Source: Aplidium turbinatum (Eukaryota > Chordata > Ascidiacea > Aplousobranchia > Polyclinidae). From it: a stretch of DNA of 64,000 nt. Every line of letters starts with the position of its first letter. Position 1 is the stretch's first letter. The notes under the pieces are model-generated. The model did not search any database. It saw nothing but the letters and a program-made list of their open reading frames with translations, and was not told the origin of the DNA. This document shows positions 1 to 13,200 of this stretch, piece by piece. The position numbers were made by a program, and so were the translations under genes. Where the stretch lies: the NCBI GenBank assembly GCA_918807975.1, contig OU964919.1:34789824-34853823 (forward strand), read 5' to 3'.

Positions 1-165
1 AACATCATGTAACCTACTGTACATTTGTACAAGACCCAATTTGCTATTGAGAACATTTTGTTCTCTTTGGGTTAATTAAACTCTCTCCGTTTTGTGCCCA
101 TTTACCTACAATTTACAAAATCGATCGCTTTCCGTAATTATTATGTAACTTTTGTTACTTTTTAG

Positions 166-1237
166 GTATCTATTTCCTTTAAGAAAGAAGAATGTGACAT
201 TTCTTCTGCGTCTACTAATTCCACTTTCATCAATGTCACAATCACCGACAAAAAGAATATGCATTCGTTGAATATGATGTACATGAACGACGGGAAAAAC
301 TATTGGATGAATGCTCTCACTGTAAAATTTGTGATGGACAACACAACGTTTCCTAATGCAACAAGTACGTCATTTGTTACCTTGTAGTCGCCCATACAAG
401 AACAATGTTGACATACTTTGTGATTAGCTTAGAGCAATGCATGCTATAGTATACAACATGCTACTTTCTCGTTGTACACATTTCTTCACTTTTTCACACA
501 TTGCATAGCTAGTAGATGGCCTGCCGTTTTAAGAATTTTTGGTGAAGGGTGAAAATGATTGTGGTAATACAAAGAAAACCGGACTCAGTGGCTCTCAGTA
601 AATTCTACATGTTGGCGATATACGGTTGGTGACAAGAGCAATGTCACACTTCAATTCTCATTTAAATTTTCCGATTGTTGAAACACCCCAATGTGACGAG
701 TCGGCCACATACGTCATGCACACAAGTGTATTGCACGTGCACCCATTTCCCATGATTCGCATGTCAGTAGAAGTGTTGACAAGGGACCCAGGGGATGCTT
801 TTGACCGGAGATGATTTTAGACGCCCAGAACCTTGAAAAAACATCCCGTATTCGTTTGATATGGTGGGTTTTTTATTACCGCCATAGCATAAGCCTAGCC
901 TATAGTCTACTATTGTTACAGTTTATTCTAGCCACATGATAATGAAATTTCATTCTCCTCCCTCCATAAAAGGGCTTTGAGAAAATATTTTATTATTTAC
1001 TATATCAAAGGACCAGGTAGAAAAAAATTCTATTTTGTTGCACAGATACAAACAAAACCGTATCAGCAAAAATGGAACATGTCAACGGCGTTTTTCTTAC
1101 GAAGTTGAATAACTCTTACCAGTGTTTGTTGGATACGGAACTCCAGCTGAGTCCCAATGACACTCTCACAGCTGCTTGGCTGAGCATGAGCGGTCTGCAA
1201 TTGGAAGCTTTCTCAAACAGCACCAACTTTTCCACAG
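166..1237 (+). other. LAMP domain 1 (partial: exons B and C)
   Basis: Exon B is 166-364 and opens VSISFKKEEC; exon C is 1046-1237 and carries SYQCLLDTE followed by the LQLEAF block typical of the end of a LAMP domain. Exon A of this domain must lie to the left of the window. The first codons of exon B follow a TTTTTAG acceptor and the donor is AA|GTACGT. Several N-glycosylation sequons are present (for example NST and NDT). The third cysteine is in exon C and the fourth is supplied by the start of the next exon (AKCFGD at 1597). Confidence 0.85.
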
Positions 1238-4200
1238 GTTTTACTTACTTGTTTGCATCAGACACAAGGTTTATAGAATTCAAATTCACAATATCAACTT
1301 ATCATGACATAAATAAAATATCTTGCTAGGGTTTTAACATCGTTGGTCTCATTTGCATTGATTGTTTGATGAACCATACAAAGTTTCTTTAGAGAAATTA
1401 AAAATTCTACATATTAAATCGTAATTGACAGCGTCGGTTTTAACCCTCACTCCTACCCCCAAGGGCGTACGCCTCTTTCTACTGTAAATAGCTTGATTTT
1501 CTGGTTGTGAGTTTATTTTTTATTTAATAATAAGCATTTTGCATCCTACGTATCTTAAAACTTACATTGGAATAAACGTTCACTTCAATATGACAGCTGC
1601 CAAATGCTTTGGCGATCGATCTCATCAAGCACACAACGAAACGTTGGAGTTTATTAAGGGGAAAACTGTTTGTGCACGAATTTCTGCAAAAGTTTCTGTT
1701 GAGGTTGTTTATGCTCAAATCTCAGGAAAGGCAAGTTTTGTTTTTTCTTGAGAATGTCACTGGAAGTGGAATTCATGATGTCTTGAAAATCCAAACCTGT
1801 TGTTTTTTAAGAAATCCTGATTGTGATACTCCTAACTAACAAGAAGAAATCAATTAGGTTATTGGAATAATTGCCTACTAATTTAATTAAGCTGAGAAAT
1901 TTACTTAAGATGAATAATTTTTTGCGTTTGATAGTGCTAGAACCAGGCTATATTGTGTCATAGTCAAAGCGTGCCCCTGAATAAAACTTGATCTGGAAAC
2001 CCAATTGATCAGCTATTATGACAGTATATATTTTCATTGTCACTATTATGTATATACAGCATATGCACCTTTTTCTTTAGTACATATATCTCGACAAACA
2101 AGATTTTTTAAAACGTGATTTACTGAAGCGTTGTAATACGTTTTTATCATAAATGCAATTTACCTAGAAAAATCTTGCTTGAAGTAGGTTTTAAAGAATG
2201 GAACGACTTCAGTGCTGTCATGAAATAAGCTCTGATTTTTTTTTAATCTTTTGACAGACAATAAAGACTACAATTCCTATACCTCCAAACGCCACTGTTT
2301 CAAGCGCCAATTGTGGCAAGAAAAAGATAAAAGGGACCATATCGTTGGATGGTGATGGCGTTCAGTTATATCTAGAATACGATCTCGTTCCTGCCAAAGC
2401 AAAGGCTGCGAAGAGTTATCTACTTGCCACAGTGACGCTGACGTATAACTCAAGCAATCGCTTTTTCCCAAATGCTCCATGTAAGGATCACTCATTTTGA
2501 CGCGATCTATCGGTTAAACTTAGTTTCATTCACTTGGGCTGCAGAAGCTTTTATAAACATAAAATTTAATCCATTAAATTGTTGAATCGTTTTTTTTATG
2601 ATGCCAATTAGAATTCACGTTTCTCTGGTTTTATTGTCAAGAGCAAAGTAAAAGTTTGTAATCACTTTACTCCCTATTTTTTTTACTAACTACCTTTTCG
2701 CAAACTACTTTATCTTTTGTTTGTTTCCTTTTAGATTCAACTAAACTAATACCGATTTCAAACACATCCCTCAATGCCCATTCCACCCCAGAAGGGATGT
2801 CTTATATGTGCATGGTGGACGAAATATTACCAGTGACATCGAATATGTCTGTAATGTTGAGCGACACCCAGTGGGAAGCTTTTGGAAACTTAAAAAGCAA
2901 AGGATTTCACAATGGTACTGATTGTACAGCACTGCTGGCATAACTTAGCTTATTGCTTTATTTTAAAATACAATTTTTGTAAAATTACCCAAATAAGAAC
3001 TAGCAATTCAAGTTTATTGAAATAATATTCGAAATAATGCAAAACTGTGATGCAACAAGTTCAATTTAGCTTTCATTAAAAATTATAATGCAAAGTCGAA
3101 CAACAATAAATTAAATAAAGCCGGCCCTGCTTCTGTTTAGCAATCACTGTATAGCTCAATGAACTTAAAACAGGCTTTCAAAGATTGTAACTTTACAGAT
3201 AAAATAGTTATTGCAGTATAATATCGAGAAATGCAACCGTACAAATATTTGATTTCAGCCTCAGACTGTGAAGAGATGAAAACAACACCAATGCCTCCAG
3301 GTACAAAAGTTAAATGTGTTGTCTCATTCTGTATTGTTTGGATGTGTAGGTTACTTTTTTGTTTTTTTACTTCGATCATTATTAAGTCTTGTATTTAACT
3401 AAAGTGATGAAGATTATCTAAAGAAAATACTGTAGAAGAATTATTTATCAATAAAAGCATAATCGAACAAGTCTTGCAGTTTAAGTATTTATGACGTTTC
3501 TGCAGTATATCTGAAGGTGCTTGGAGTAAAAATGAAATGAAGACAAGAATTGCCAGCAGTGAGGAGATGGCAGGCTATTCCGTAAACTGATGATTTGTTT
3601 TAATAAAACGCACCTAGAGTGATTAGAATAGGAGATGGTGAAGACTATGTCATGTAATGCCCTGAAGTATTAGAGATTGGATTCTTTAATGTTGAAAAAA
3701 AGAAGATTAAGAGATTGAAAGGTTTCAAAATGTTGACAAAAAGAAGGATGGCTAAAATACATATAAAAACAATGGAGACATTTTTCATAGTATTTAGCCT
3801 CCTTAAAAATGACGGATAATACAAAAACAAAGGCAATTACTGTGTAGGTCTACATCAAAAATTATGAGAACTAAACTTATAAAAATATTTGTTAAACCAT
3901 ATATGCTTCCACATTTTTGACTATTAGGTTACTTCTGTTAATACAATTTGGGTAGAGAGGTAACTCTTTTAAACCATAAACAGACATAACTAAGCAGCAA
4001 CACTACATTTAACATTATAAAAACAAAAAACAACAACAGAAAACGTTCGCTTGTAGTTTTTTGTTTTTATAATGTTAAATGTAGTGTTGTTGCTTAGTTA
4101 TGTCTGTTTATACTTCTGTTAAGTTTGACAAATGTTCCAAGTACTTTGCTCCAACTGTAAAATAACTGTTGACATCATTAAAAAAAATGTTCGGAATTCT

Positions 4201-7200
4201 TTACAACATCTGTTTTTGTTTTAGTTACCACTCCCCAACCCAACCCGATCATTCCGGAAACCTGTACGTGGCTTGTTGAATGTTGATTAGACTTTATATT
4301 AAACTATGTATTTAGACTTTATATTTAGACTTATTATAGGCCTATTAGACTTTATGTTTATATTTTATAAGTTACTGTTCAACGTTGTTAGCCATAGAAA
4401 TTCACAAAATAATAACACTACGAATTTGAAAATTAGCTTAAGTAATGGAATACGTCACAGCTAACGAAGAACCAGTTTAGCGTCAGAAAAAAACAGTTTC
4501 TTTTTATCAATGAATATTTGAGGGTTTGTTCTGAAGGTTTGAAACTTCTTTTCATGCATGGGGATCTTTGTTCAGACAAAGGAAAACTTTTTTTTATTCT
4601 GTATTTCAAATTACTTTCTTTTTTTCAGACTTATGGAAAGCATTGGATGGGAATCGAACCTGTTTTCTGGCCGTTGCTGGATTCCAGTTTCGAGCCTCTT
4701 ACCTCAAAAAAGGAGACAAAGAAACCACCCAGGTGAAGGACCAACGAAATTGATAAAGTCATTTCTAGTTAAAATGACGGCAGAAAAAAGAGCTGTTGCA
4801 GAACGTACTTTACTTTTAGAGTTTATTAAATAGGCCTACCTCGTAAATATTTTTGATTTCTTGATAGTGATACTGAGTTGTAGAATGCAGTAATAATTCT
4901 CTTTTGAGTAAGCTTACTGAGGACCTAACTGCAGCAAATTATCTTCTTGAAGCGACCCAAGAGGTGACTAATAAAAAAAATCTTAATCAAATTGTTAGCA
5001 ACGTCCGGGAAATCTGACAAATCAACTTGTAATCTTAGAATATCCATGATAAACCTTTGTAAATAAATCCAAGATTGAGCTTCGGTAGAGAGTTTGTCTT
5101 GTTGAACCATAGGCATACGAAGCCGAGCAACGTTATCAAGTTTATTACACTTACAGAAACATAAAACTACGCAACAAATTAAATATCGAACGTTTTCGAC
5201 ATCACAAGATGTCCTCTTCAGGAATAACATATATAAGCTACAATTTAGCTCCATCTGAATAAAATACAATGGCTATTATAACTATAAACAGGAAAATAAA
5301 AACTGCACAGTAGCCTACTTCTGACTAGCTCAAACTCAACCATATAGGCTTTACGAGAATCAAATGTAACTGCATCAAAAAGTGTTGAACAGATCACATG
5401 ATGTGGTAGAAAGGCAAGATGTGAAAAGACTAATTATAAAATACAGAGAGCAAGAAAGATGAGCCGCAAGCATACAATTGTCTGTTCAAAGGTGGATTGT
5501 AACGTTTTATGTACAAGGCTTTAAAGATTTTGGTTTGATACTATCAAATTAAATGGTTTTGTCACAGGTTTGGTTTGATTTCAACAATGCCACGGATACA
5601 GTGTCTTCAACAAATTGTAGCAAAGATTCAATGAACGTGACAATTGGAAGTTGGGGTGACAAGACGTCAAGAAATCAATCCGTTCTTCTTACTTTCTCCA
5701 AACGCGATAACATGACGCAATATGCTTTGACCGGTGTCAAGATCACTTTCCAAGTGAACAATGGAACATTCGTAAACGCTACAAGTAAGAAAATGGAGCA
5801 AAAGCAGTTTTTCTACTTTTACGTTTGAACATCTCGGGCCAGAGGTTGAACTTATTTTTTAGTTTCAGACCGAAAACACTTTTTTGCTCCTAAAAAGAAT
5901 TTCGACTTCTGGCTGACGTAAAAGTGTAAAAGACTAAAATTCCAGAGTCTCGTTTGCCTATCCTTGTGTAGTTTATAAATGTGCTAATTTTTCTGACACG
6001 TTTGTAGGCATCTCTGTGTTGGATTTCTTCAGACCAACAAATTCTGTTGTCAACAAAACTCTTCACAATGTTATGTCTAAGTAGATATCAAAAGGAGAGG
6101 AAAAATTATTTCTATATCTAAAGAAGTAAATGAATGGTGAATTTTTTGTGAGATTTACTTTTTGCCTGAGAAAATAGAATTAATAGATAACTATAGTTTC
6201 GAAAAAAACTAAACAAATGGTACTGTAGTTTGGAAAAATCACATTTATATTTTCTGAATTATTATCATGGCTTTTTAATACTAGCTTTTTTTTTGTGCTT
6301 TTTTAACGGTGATTTCGTCATTATCATCCATATTCGGTTTTGTCCGACAAGTGGAGAGTGGCCGATTCATTCATTGCAGCAATTGTTTTTACCTCTGTTT
6401 TCTATCAAATTGTGTCCATCCTATCTTTCTTGTTTAGTCTGACTTTGTCTTCCTCGTTCCTTCCATGTTCTGTTCCGGTGTCCTTATTTCCTCTTCCCAT
6501 CCACTTTAAACCACATGCCTTTCCTTTTTCTCTCCTTGGCACATGCTTATACCGTCTTACTCCATTTGTCTTTGCAAGTTGGTCGATCTGTGGTCATCAT
6601 CTTTAGCTTATCCATCAATTCTTCAGTATTGTTCTTCCCCTCCTTTTCAACCCACACATTGCTCTCCCCCTTACCCATTCTTCTCAGAATTTGAATTCTG
6701 TTTATTGCGTTATCGTTGTTTTCATTAGCGTTAAATACGACGGTGGAGGCATACAGTAACCCCAAAATAGTTCTCATGCCAAGCTCCATCAATCAAACAT
6801 ATTATTGTTCCATGGAAACACAAGTGAGAGTATCCGGCAACGAAAGTGCTTCCAGTATATCCAACATCTTTTTACGCATTTATAACGTATCAGATCTGGA
6901 ATCATTTCCAGTAAATGGAAAGTTTTCAAACGTCAGAAGTAAGATTTGTTAAACATCCTTGTTTTCATACGTTATATTTTATAGACTGAAGTAGGCTAAT
7001 GAACTTGGCAAAAATAATTCAAAAAAGAAAAAGTGATGATAACACTTCGGTATGTTGAAATGCATGTTTATTTATCTGAAATTTCTACATTTTACAATAA
7101 TTCAAACGCAACTTAACTTATAAAACAACTCTTTTTTTTAATTTCAAAACTTGGATTACAGATCTAATTGCATCGAGAGGCTCAACATCAATCGTAGCGC

Positions 7201-10200
7201 ATATCAAAGCAAAAATAAAAAAGATTGTTTTCACCCTTTCAGACGAATGCTTCCGCGACCGAGCGACACCACCTTCGACGCAAGGAGATTGGATAATCAA
7301 AAACAAAAACAGAACTTGTGCCAGAATAAAATCGAATTTCACTCTGCAAGTAGCCTACTTGGACATTATGGATAAGGTCGGTTTAGCTCGATATGAATAA
7401 GATAAGGTGTACAGGTAGACAGTGGTTCTCAAGCCTTTTTCTTGCAAAGCTTTAAAAAAAGTCCGATTTTGTGACGCACAAACAATAAATTTCTAAAATG
7501 TTAAACTCATATATTAATATTTGTTACTGATAGAAACAACTGCAAAGGGAAGAACACAATCAAACGATGTGATGCGTAAGCTTTGCTGTAATGTTTTGCT
7601 GTATATTATAGGTATCATCATCACTAGGCCTATATTCCTTCATCGTATTGAGGGTTAGATATATTGCGCCATTATTGTCGACCATGAGCTGTTTGTGCTG
7701 CATTTTCATAATTTTTTCAATTCCGTCCAATTAAAGATGTTTGTTGTCCAAACCATTCCAGTTAAGCCTTCGTTTCTTTTACCATTTATCTTCCCATCTA
7801 TTAATGATCTTTATACCGAGTTTTGCTTTATTGTGTGTCCAAAATATTTCAATTTTCTTAATTTGACTATTTGTAAAAGAATTTTTCTTAAATATAAGTT
7901 GGCTAATAAAGTTTATCAAATCTTATGAGACGTTTAGAGGTTACTATTCACATTTTCTTTTGAGATACAATTCTGATCGATATTTTGTTTCAATTACAAC
8001 CACGACAGAAAATTTTGTTATTAGGCCTATACTTTGCATAAACCAGACAAAATTGTATATTTATATATTAAGCGGTTTATTGAATCATGAGATGGTAGAC
8101 ACAGTTCGAATAGACAGAAACTTTTAAACCGGTATTCATGCAGAGAAAAATTGCATATTTTTTCAATTTGGAGGGAGTAAATGAAGTGGTCCCCCTAAAC
8201 CTGTTACTGCCAATAATGAGTTAGCAACTGTTTGGAGTGATCATGCTTTCTGCAACTGACTGTTGAACAAGTTGCATGGTTAGAAGTTTCATGTCTTGCG
8301 TGTACTTACAATCCTACACCGATAAGCGAAGAACAAATGATTATGTAGCAATCCTAGCGACCAGATCAGTCTCTTGCACATTGTTTCAACGATTGCAAAG
8401 ATTGAATCAGTGTAAAAAATACAGATTTAGTGACTGGGACAGTGAATGCTCAGCCTTGAGCTGATAACTTGAAAGATTTCACTCGTGACTACATTGTATT
8501 GTTGTCTTTGCATTCAGATCCAATACGTCACAATACCAGTGGAAGGAAACAATGTGAGTGTTGTGGATAGTGAATGCACAAACAACACAACCAGGATTGT
8601 ATTGGACATTGAAAATACAAAAATGTTGAACCTCACCCTCGCTTACAAGATAGTTCCAAAGTCTCGCTTCTTCGCGGCAGATGAACAAGATTATGTGATG
8701 AATGAAATCATGTTTTCCTACATGTCGGATCATCGATACTTTCAAAATCATAAAAGTAAATATGATCTTTTTTCTTTATTTTAAAGCCAGACTCGTAAAC
8801 GAAATACCAATTGCATGCAATAAACTAAACTAAATTTATCATAAGTGTTTATCAGACCCAATATTATTTTTTTATGATCAGAAACTTGATTTAAAAGAAA
8901 TAGCCTGAAGTCGGGCGAAACCTAAGTGGTTTTATTTTATGTATTTTTACATTTAGTTTTCAATTGTATTTGCACAGTCCTGCTTCCCCAAGGTAACAAA
9001 AAGCTATTATATCATTACGAGTCAGCAAAAGTAAGAAAATCTTAGAAAATTTCAGTCATGCAGTATTGCAGTAGCAGTAGTGGTAATCGAAATCCGCAAT
9101 TTATGACAAATCAGGCCGTAACTTGAAGTAGCCATGATTGACAGCAAAGTAATTTAGATTAAATAACATCATTCAAACAATATCGAAACTAACAAAACAA
9201 ATTCGAACGTTTTTGGCGCAGTATTGTGCCGACTAAATTTGTAGGAATGATTCTATTCTATGTAATAACTTTACTGTTAATAATAATATGCTTATATGGA
9301 AGCAAATTTGCTTTTCTCCTGAAGATTTATTGAAGTTGAACAAAGCAACCTCATTTATCTTTTGCGGTTTGAAGATTTGTCTTTCAAACTTCGTGTACGC
9401 TTAATCTTTTAAAGTAGTGACGCACTTTAACGCTAACTCACTAATAGTTGAAACAGCAATTTTTAAGTTTTATTGCGAAGACAACCATTTTTATATTCCA
9501 TCGACATCGACATACGTTTCAATCCATGTTGTGCTGGTCACTTTTTGTAAGGCTGTTCAGCCATTGGCTCACTAACAATGAGTTTGCCTTTCAGCCTATG
9601 GAACACTGGTGAAGGTTACGTCTGGTTCTGACCTATCGCTGTTTCCAACACCAGTAGGATACTCTTACCAATGCGACTTACTTCAAACCAGTAATGTAGG
9701 AAATGAAACGCAGAACTCTATGGTGGTTGACTTTGAGCAAGCACGATGGGAAGCGTTTTCTCTCAATAATTCTGGAAATTTCAGTGAAGGTATAAACCAA
9801 CACATTTGGAAATATTCTGCTTTGCTGCTGTGTAATGCAAGGTGTTGCACATGGTCAGCGTCTGTTGTTAGCTCGCAGTCCAGCAGATGTATCAATCAAT
9901 GCCACGTGGATGTACTTTAGCAAGATGTGTAATAGGTAATAGCATATCGGTCGGTTGATTAGTTAAAGATGGACATGAAGTTTCTTGCCGAAATGCAGCA
10001 GTTTGATGAATATGACAAACAGTGCTTTTATGTTGTGTCATTTTTATCGTGTTGTTTATGTGACGTGGACATAACAATACGTTTAAATAACGTTTATTCA
10101 TTTTTGTCGCAGCAAACCTTTGTCCCGCTGAAGTTAGCACAGTTGCTCCAAAAACAACAGTCCCGGGTAAGAAACGTTATTTTTAGGCCTACTGTGTTTG

Positions 10201-13200
10201 TATTATATGCTTTCATATCAAATTATGTCATTGTCAGCACAAGCTTGCAATTCAACTTGAATTTTAATACTTTTAATAATTTTAATTTTAAAAGGCCAAC
10301 CATAGAATTTTCGCTATTGTTTCTGAATACCTGGAGTTTGATTCCAACTCGGATCAAATCAGACATAAAAAAATTGGCTGATTGGTTCCTCTTTTGTAAG
10401 CAGTTAGGAAAAGTTGGGAGCAACCGTGAGATCTGATCGTAAAATAACGATGACATCAAGTAAAAAACTTCTCTTCCCCCAGTCTTTACGCTGGCGATTT
10501 CCACTGCCAGCACACTGACTGGGGTTACAACAACATAAGCAGCGACGGAGAATTGGCTGACTGGGCCTCTGCAGACCATCTTGCCCTCCTATTCATCCTA
10601 AAAAAAAACGCCAGTTTCCATTTCGGTCGCTGGGGAACAGGGAAAAACTCTGACTTGACCTCCGCGAATGTCCACAGCTCTCTTTCAGACAGACGTGTGC
10701 TTGCAATTTCCCGCGATCCCAACACTGGCCGTCCCTCATCATCGTCCTAAAACGTGTGGCTCTTGTCCCGATTTCACCGGTGAAGCGATGGAACTTCAAA
10801 AAAGCCGATTGAAATCAATGTAAACAAGTTTTTACCAAATTAGATTAGAATTAGAATTACTAACGTTTTGCTCTAATTCATCGAATTAGGCAACTTGAAT
10901 TATCTAGTTGTCCAAGTCTGGTCCTGGCTCCACTTCTTTTCAACATCTACACCCATGACCTTCCAACAACGGTCTCTGCAAAATACGCTTATGTGGACGA
11001 CCTGGCAATTCTCCACTCCAAAAAATCGTGGGAAAACCTAAACAACACCTTGAGACATGAAAACTCTCTCAGCATATCTCCGGAAATGGCGATTGAAACT
11101 CAGCGAAACCAAAACGATGGCAGCAGCTGCTTTCCACCTACACAATCGAGAAGCTGATAGTGAAATACATGTCCGAAGTAATGGAAAGCCTCTGTCCTGC
11201 CCCGAACCAATGTATCTTGGGGTAACACTAGACAGATCGCTCACATACCGCGCCACCATTTGGTGTCACTGCGCAAGAAACTGGTAACCCGAGCTGCGCT
11301 ACTCAAGCGCCTGGAGGTCGAAGGCTGACACTTTGCGTAAAGCAGCCTTAGCCTTTGTCTACTCTTCAGCAGAGTACTGTGCACCTGTTTGGTGCTGCAG
11401 CGCTCACTGCCATAACATCGACACTGCCATAACATCGACACTGCCATAAACAGCGTACTGCGCACAGTGACCGAATGCCTGCGTTCCGCACCATTAGACA
11501 ATCTCCCCATTCTCGCTGGTATCCAACCTATTGAGCTTTGTTGCGAAAAAGCCATACTGTCTCTCTGACGACGGGCGCAGGAGCCTAACAACGCACCCCC
11601 CAAAAAAATTTTCAAACTGCTATTATTTTAATAAACTAATGGTATTAAGATATACTTTACTAGTATTACTTTATATTTTGATAGATCATAGCATTTTATA
11701 TCAGCATGTAACGAATTGATGCTGCGTAGATTATGGAATGTGTACCAATGGAAATAATCATGTGTTTTGTACTGCTCATGTTTTTAAACTTTAGAATATT
11801 TCCTAAAATTTCATCACGTTCTTGAATTTTGTTATACTATAAGTGTTTTTTATTCATGCTTGTTTTTAAGACTTGATTTTTCATGCACACTTTCTCCGTT
11901 TTCAGGTCTTTATTAATATTAAACAAAAACATATGTATTAACAACATGAATGCTTATCAGTATGTCAAATACAACAGAAACACATTTTGACAGTGCCACA
12001 CTGATGGACCTCCTTCAATGAAAATAGACTTCAGCAGCACCCCCCCAAAAATTAGAGGCTGGATCCATCCCTGCTAACCATCTTCTCCACCACAAGACCT
12101 CTGCTCCCCCAAACGAGCACCCCGTCGACTGAAATCAAGACACCCATTCGTGCCAGCCGCTCAACTTCTGATCAGCGAAGCTGATGAACAAGACATCTCT
12201 GCGGCTACTTGGGCGGACCATAAACGGAAATCTGAATGGAAGTCAAGTACCAGCAAACTCAACTCGTTCATCTCCGACGCCCACACACGCCCCATCGACC
12301 TGACACTACAAAGACAGGCATAGGTGTACCTCAACCGTCTTCGTACGGGCGTCGGGGTTTTCCGCTCAGCCATGCACCAATGAGGAATTCCTTCTGTGAA
12401 TGTGGTGCCGCGGAACGAACCGCATACCATATTCTCAATGACTGTACCATCTTCAAGCCACCTAACGGAGTGGAAGGTCTGCGCGTCTTGGATGATGAAA
12501 CCAAAGACTGGCTGCTCTCTAGTGGCCTTTCAGTGTAGTGGGGGACCATCGTGAATTTAGGTGGGTATATAAAAGGATAAACCCTCGGCCCCAGAGGCTC
12601 ACACGACGACGACGACAAAGTAAAAAGCGAATTAAGGTTGGATGAGCTTGGCTGATGAAGAGCAAGTAAATTAAACTTTGCTTTTTTCTATAATTTCAAT
12701 CCCACGAAAAATGGAGGTTGAATGCATAACTTGGCTTTCATTTGAATAGCATTAGCTCGGTTTGAATGCTATTTATTAAATAAGTTAATCTATAATAATC
12801 CATCTTGCCGAACTGTGCACTTTATTTTGCAGTGACACCTCAACCTCACATTCCCTCTGATCCAGTAGTGTGTAAGTTTTATTTGTAAATTTTACCAGAT
12901 TATGCAGATTAAAAAATGTGAAAATAGTAGGCTACTCTTGTGCTGGATTTGGACGGCTGAGTCTGATTAGCTGACGTCAATTCCATTCCACTTTATGAAA
13001 AAGGAATGTGCAAGACAAACATCCTGTAATTTAAATCCAGGAGGTGATTGACAAAATAAACGAAATTTACTTTTCATTTCAAAAAAAAGTTAAAATTGTT
13101 ATTTTCTGTGACCGAACATGTCTTAGCAGTGCAATGCTTTCTCAAAGTAAGCTAGCCAAACTGCAGCAAGTGAAAGAGAAACTTCATCCTAGATATGATT

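Larger units (their letters stand above)
10113..12871 (+). other. Hinge exons between LAMP domains 4 and 5, split by a LINE insertion
   Basis: Exon 10113-10166 (54 nt) reads NLCPAEVSTVAPKTTVPG and exon 12833-12871 (39 nt) reads VTPQPHIPSDPVV. Both are phase 1 to 1. The second is the same length as hinge exon 4225-4263 and resembles it (VTPQP against VTTPQP), which is good evidence for block duplication of the hinge with its domains. A 2.1-kb LINE fragment (about 10475-12625) sits in the intron between them. Confidence 0.75.

Noticed and set aside
6543-6792. Overlapping open frames on both strands near 6.5 kb
   Set aside because: Pyrimidine-rich intron sequence leading to the acceptor of LAMP exon 6729; no protein signature.
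10223-10579. Minus-strand 118-codon open frame
   Set aside because: It crosses a LAMP intron and the LINE start in antisense and has no recognisable protein features.
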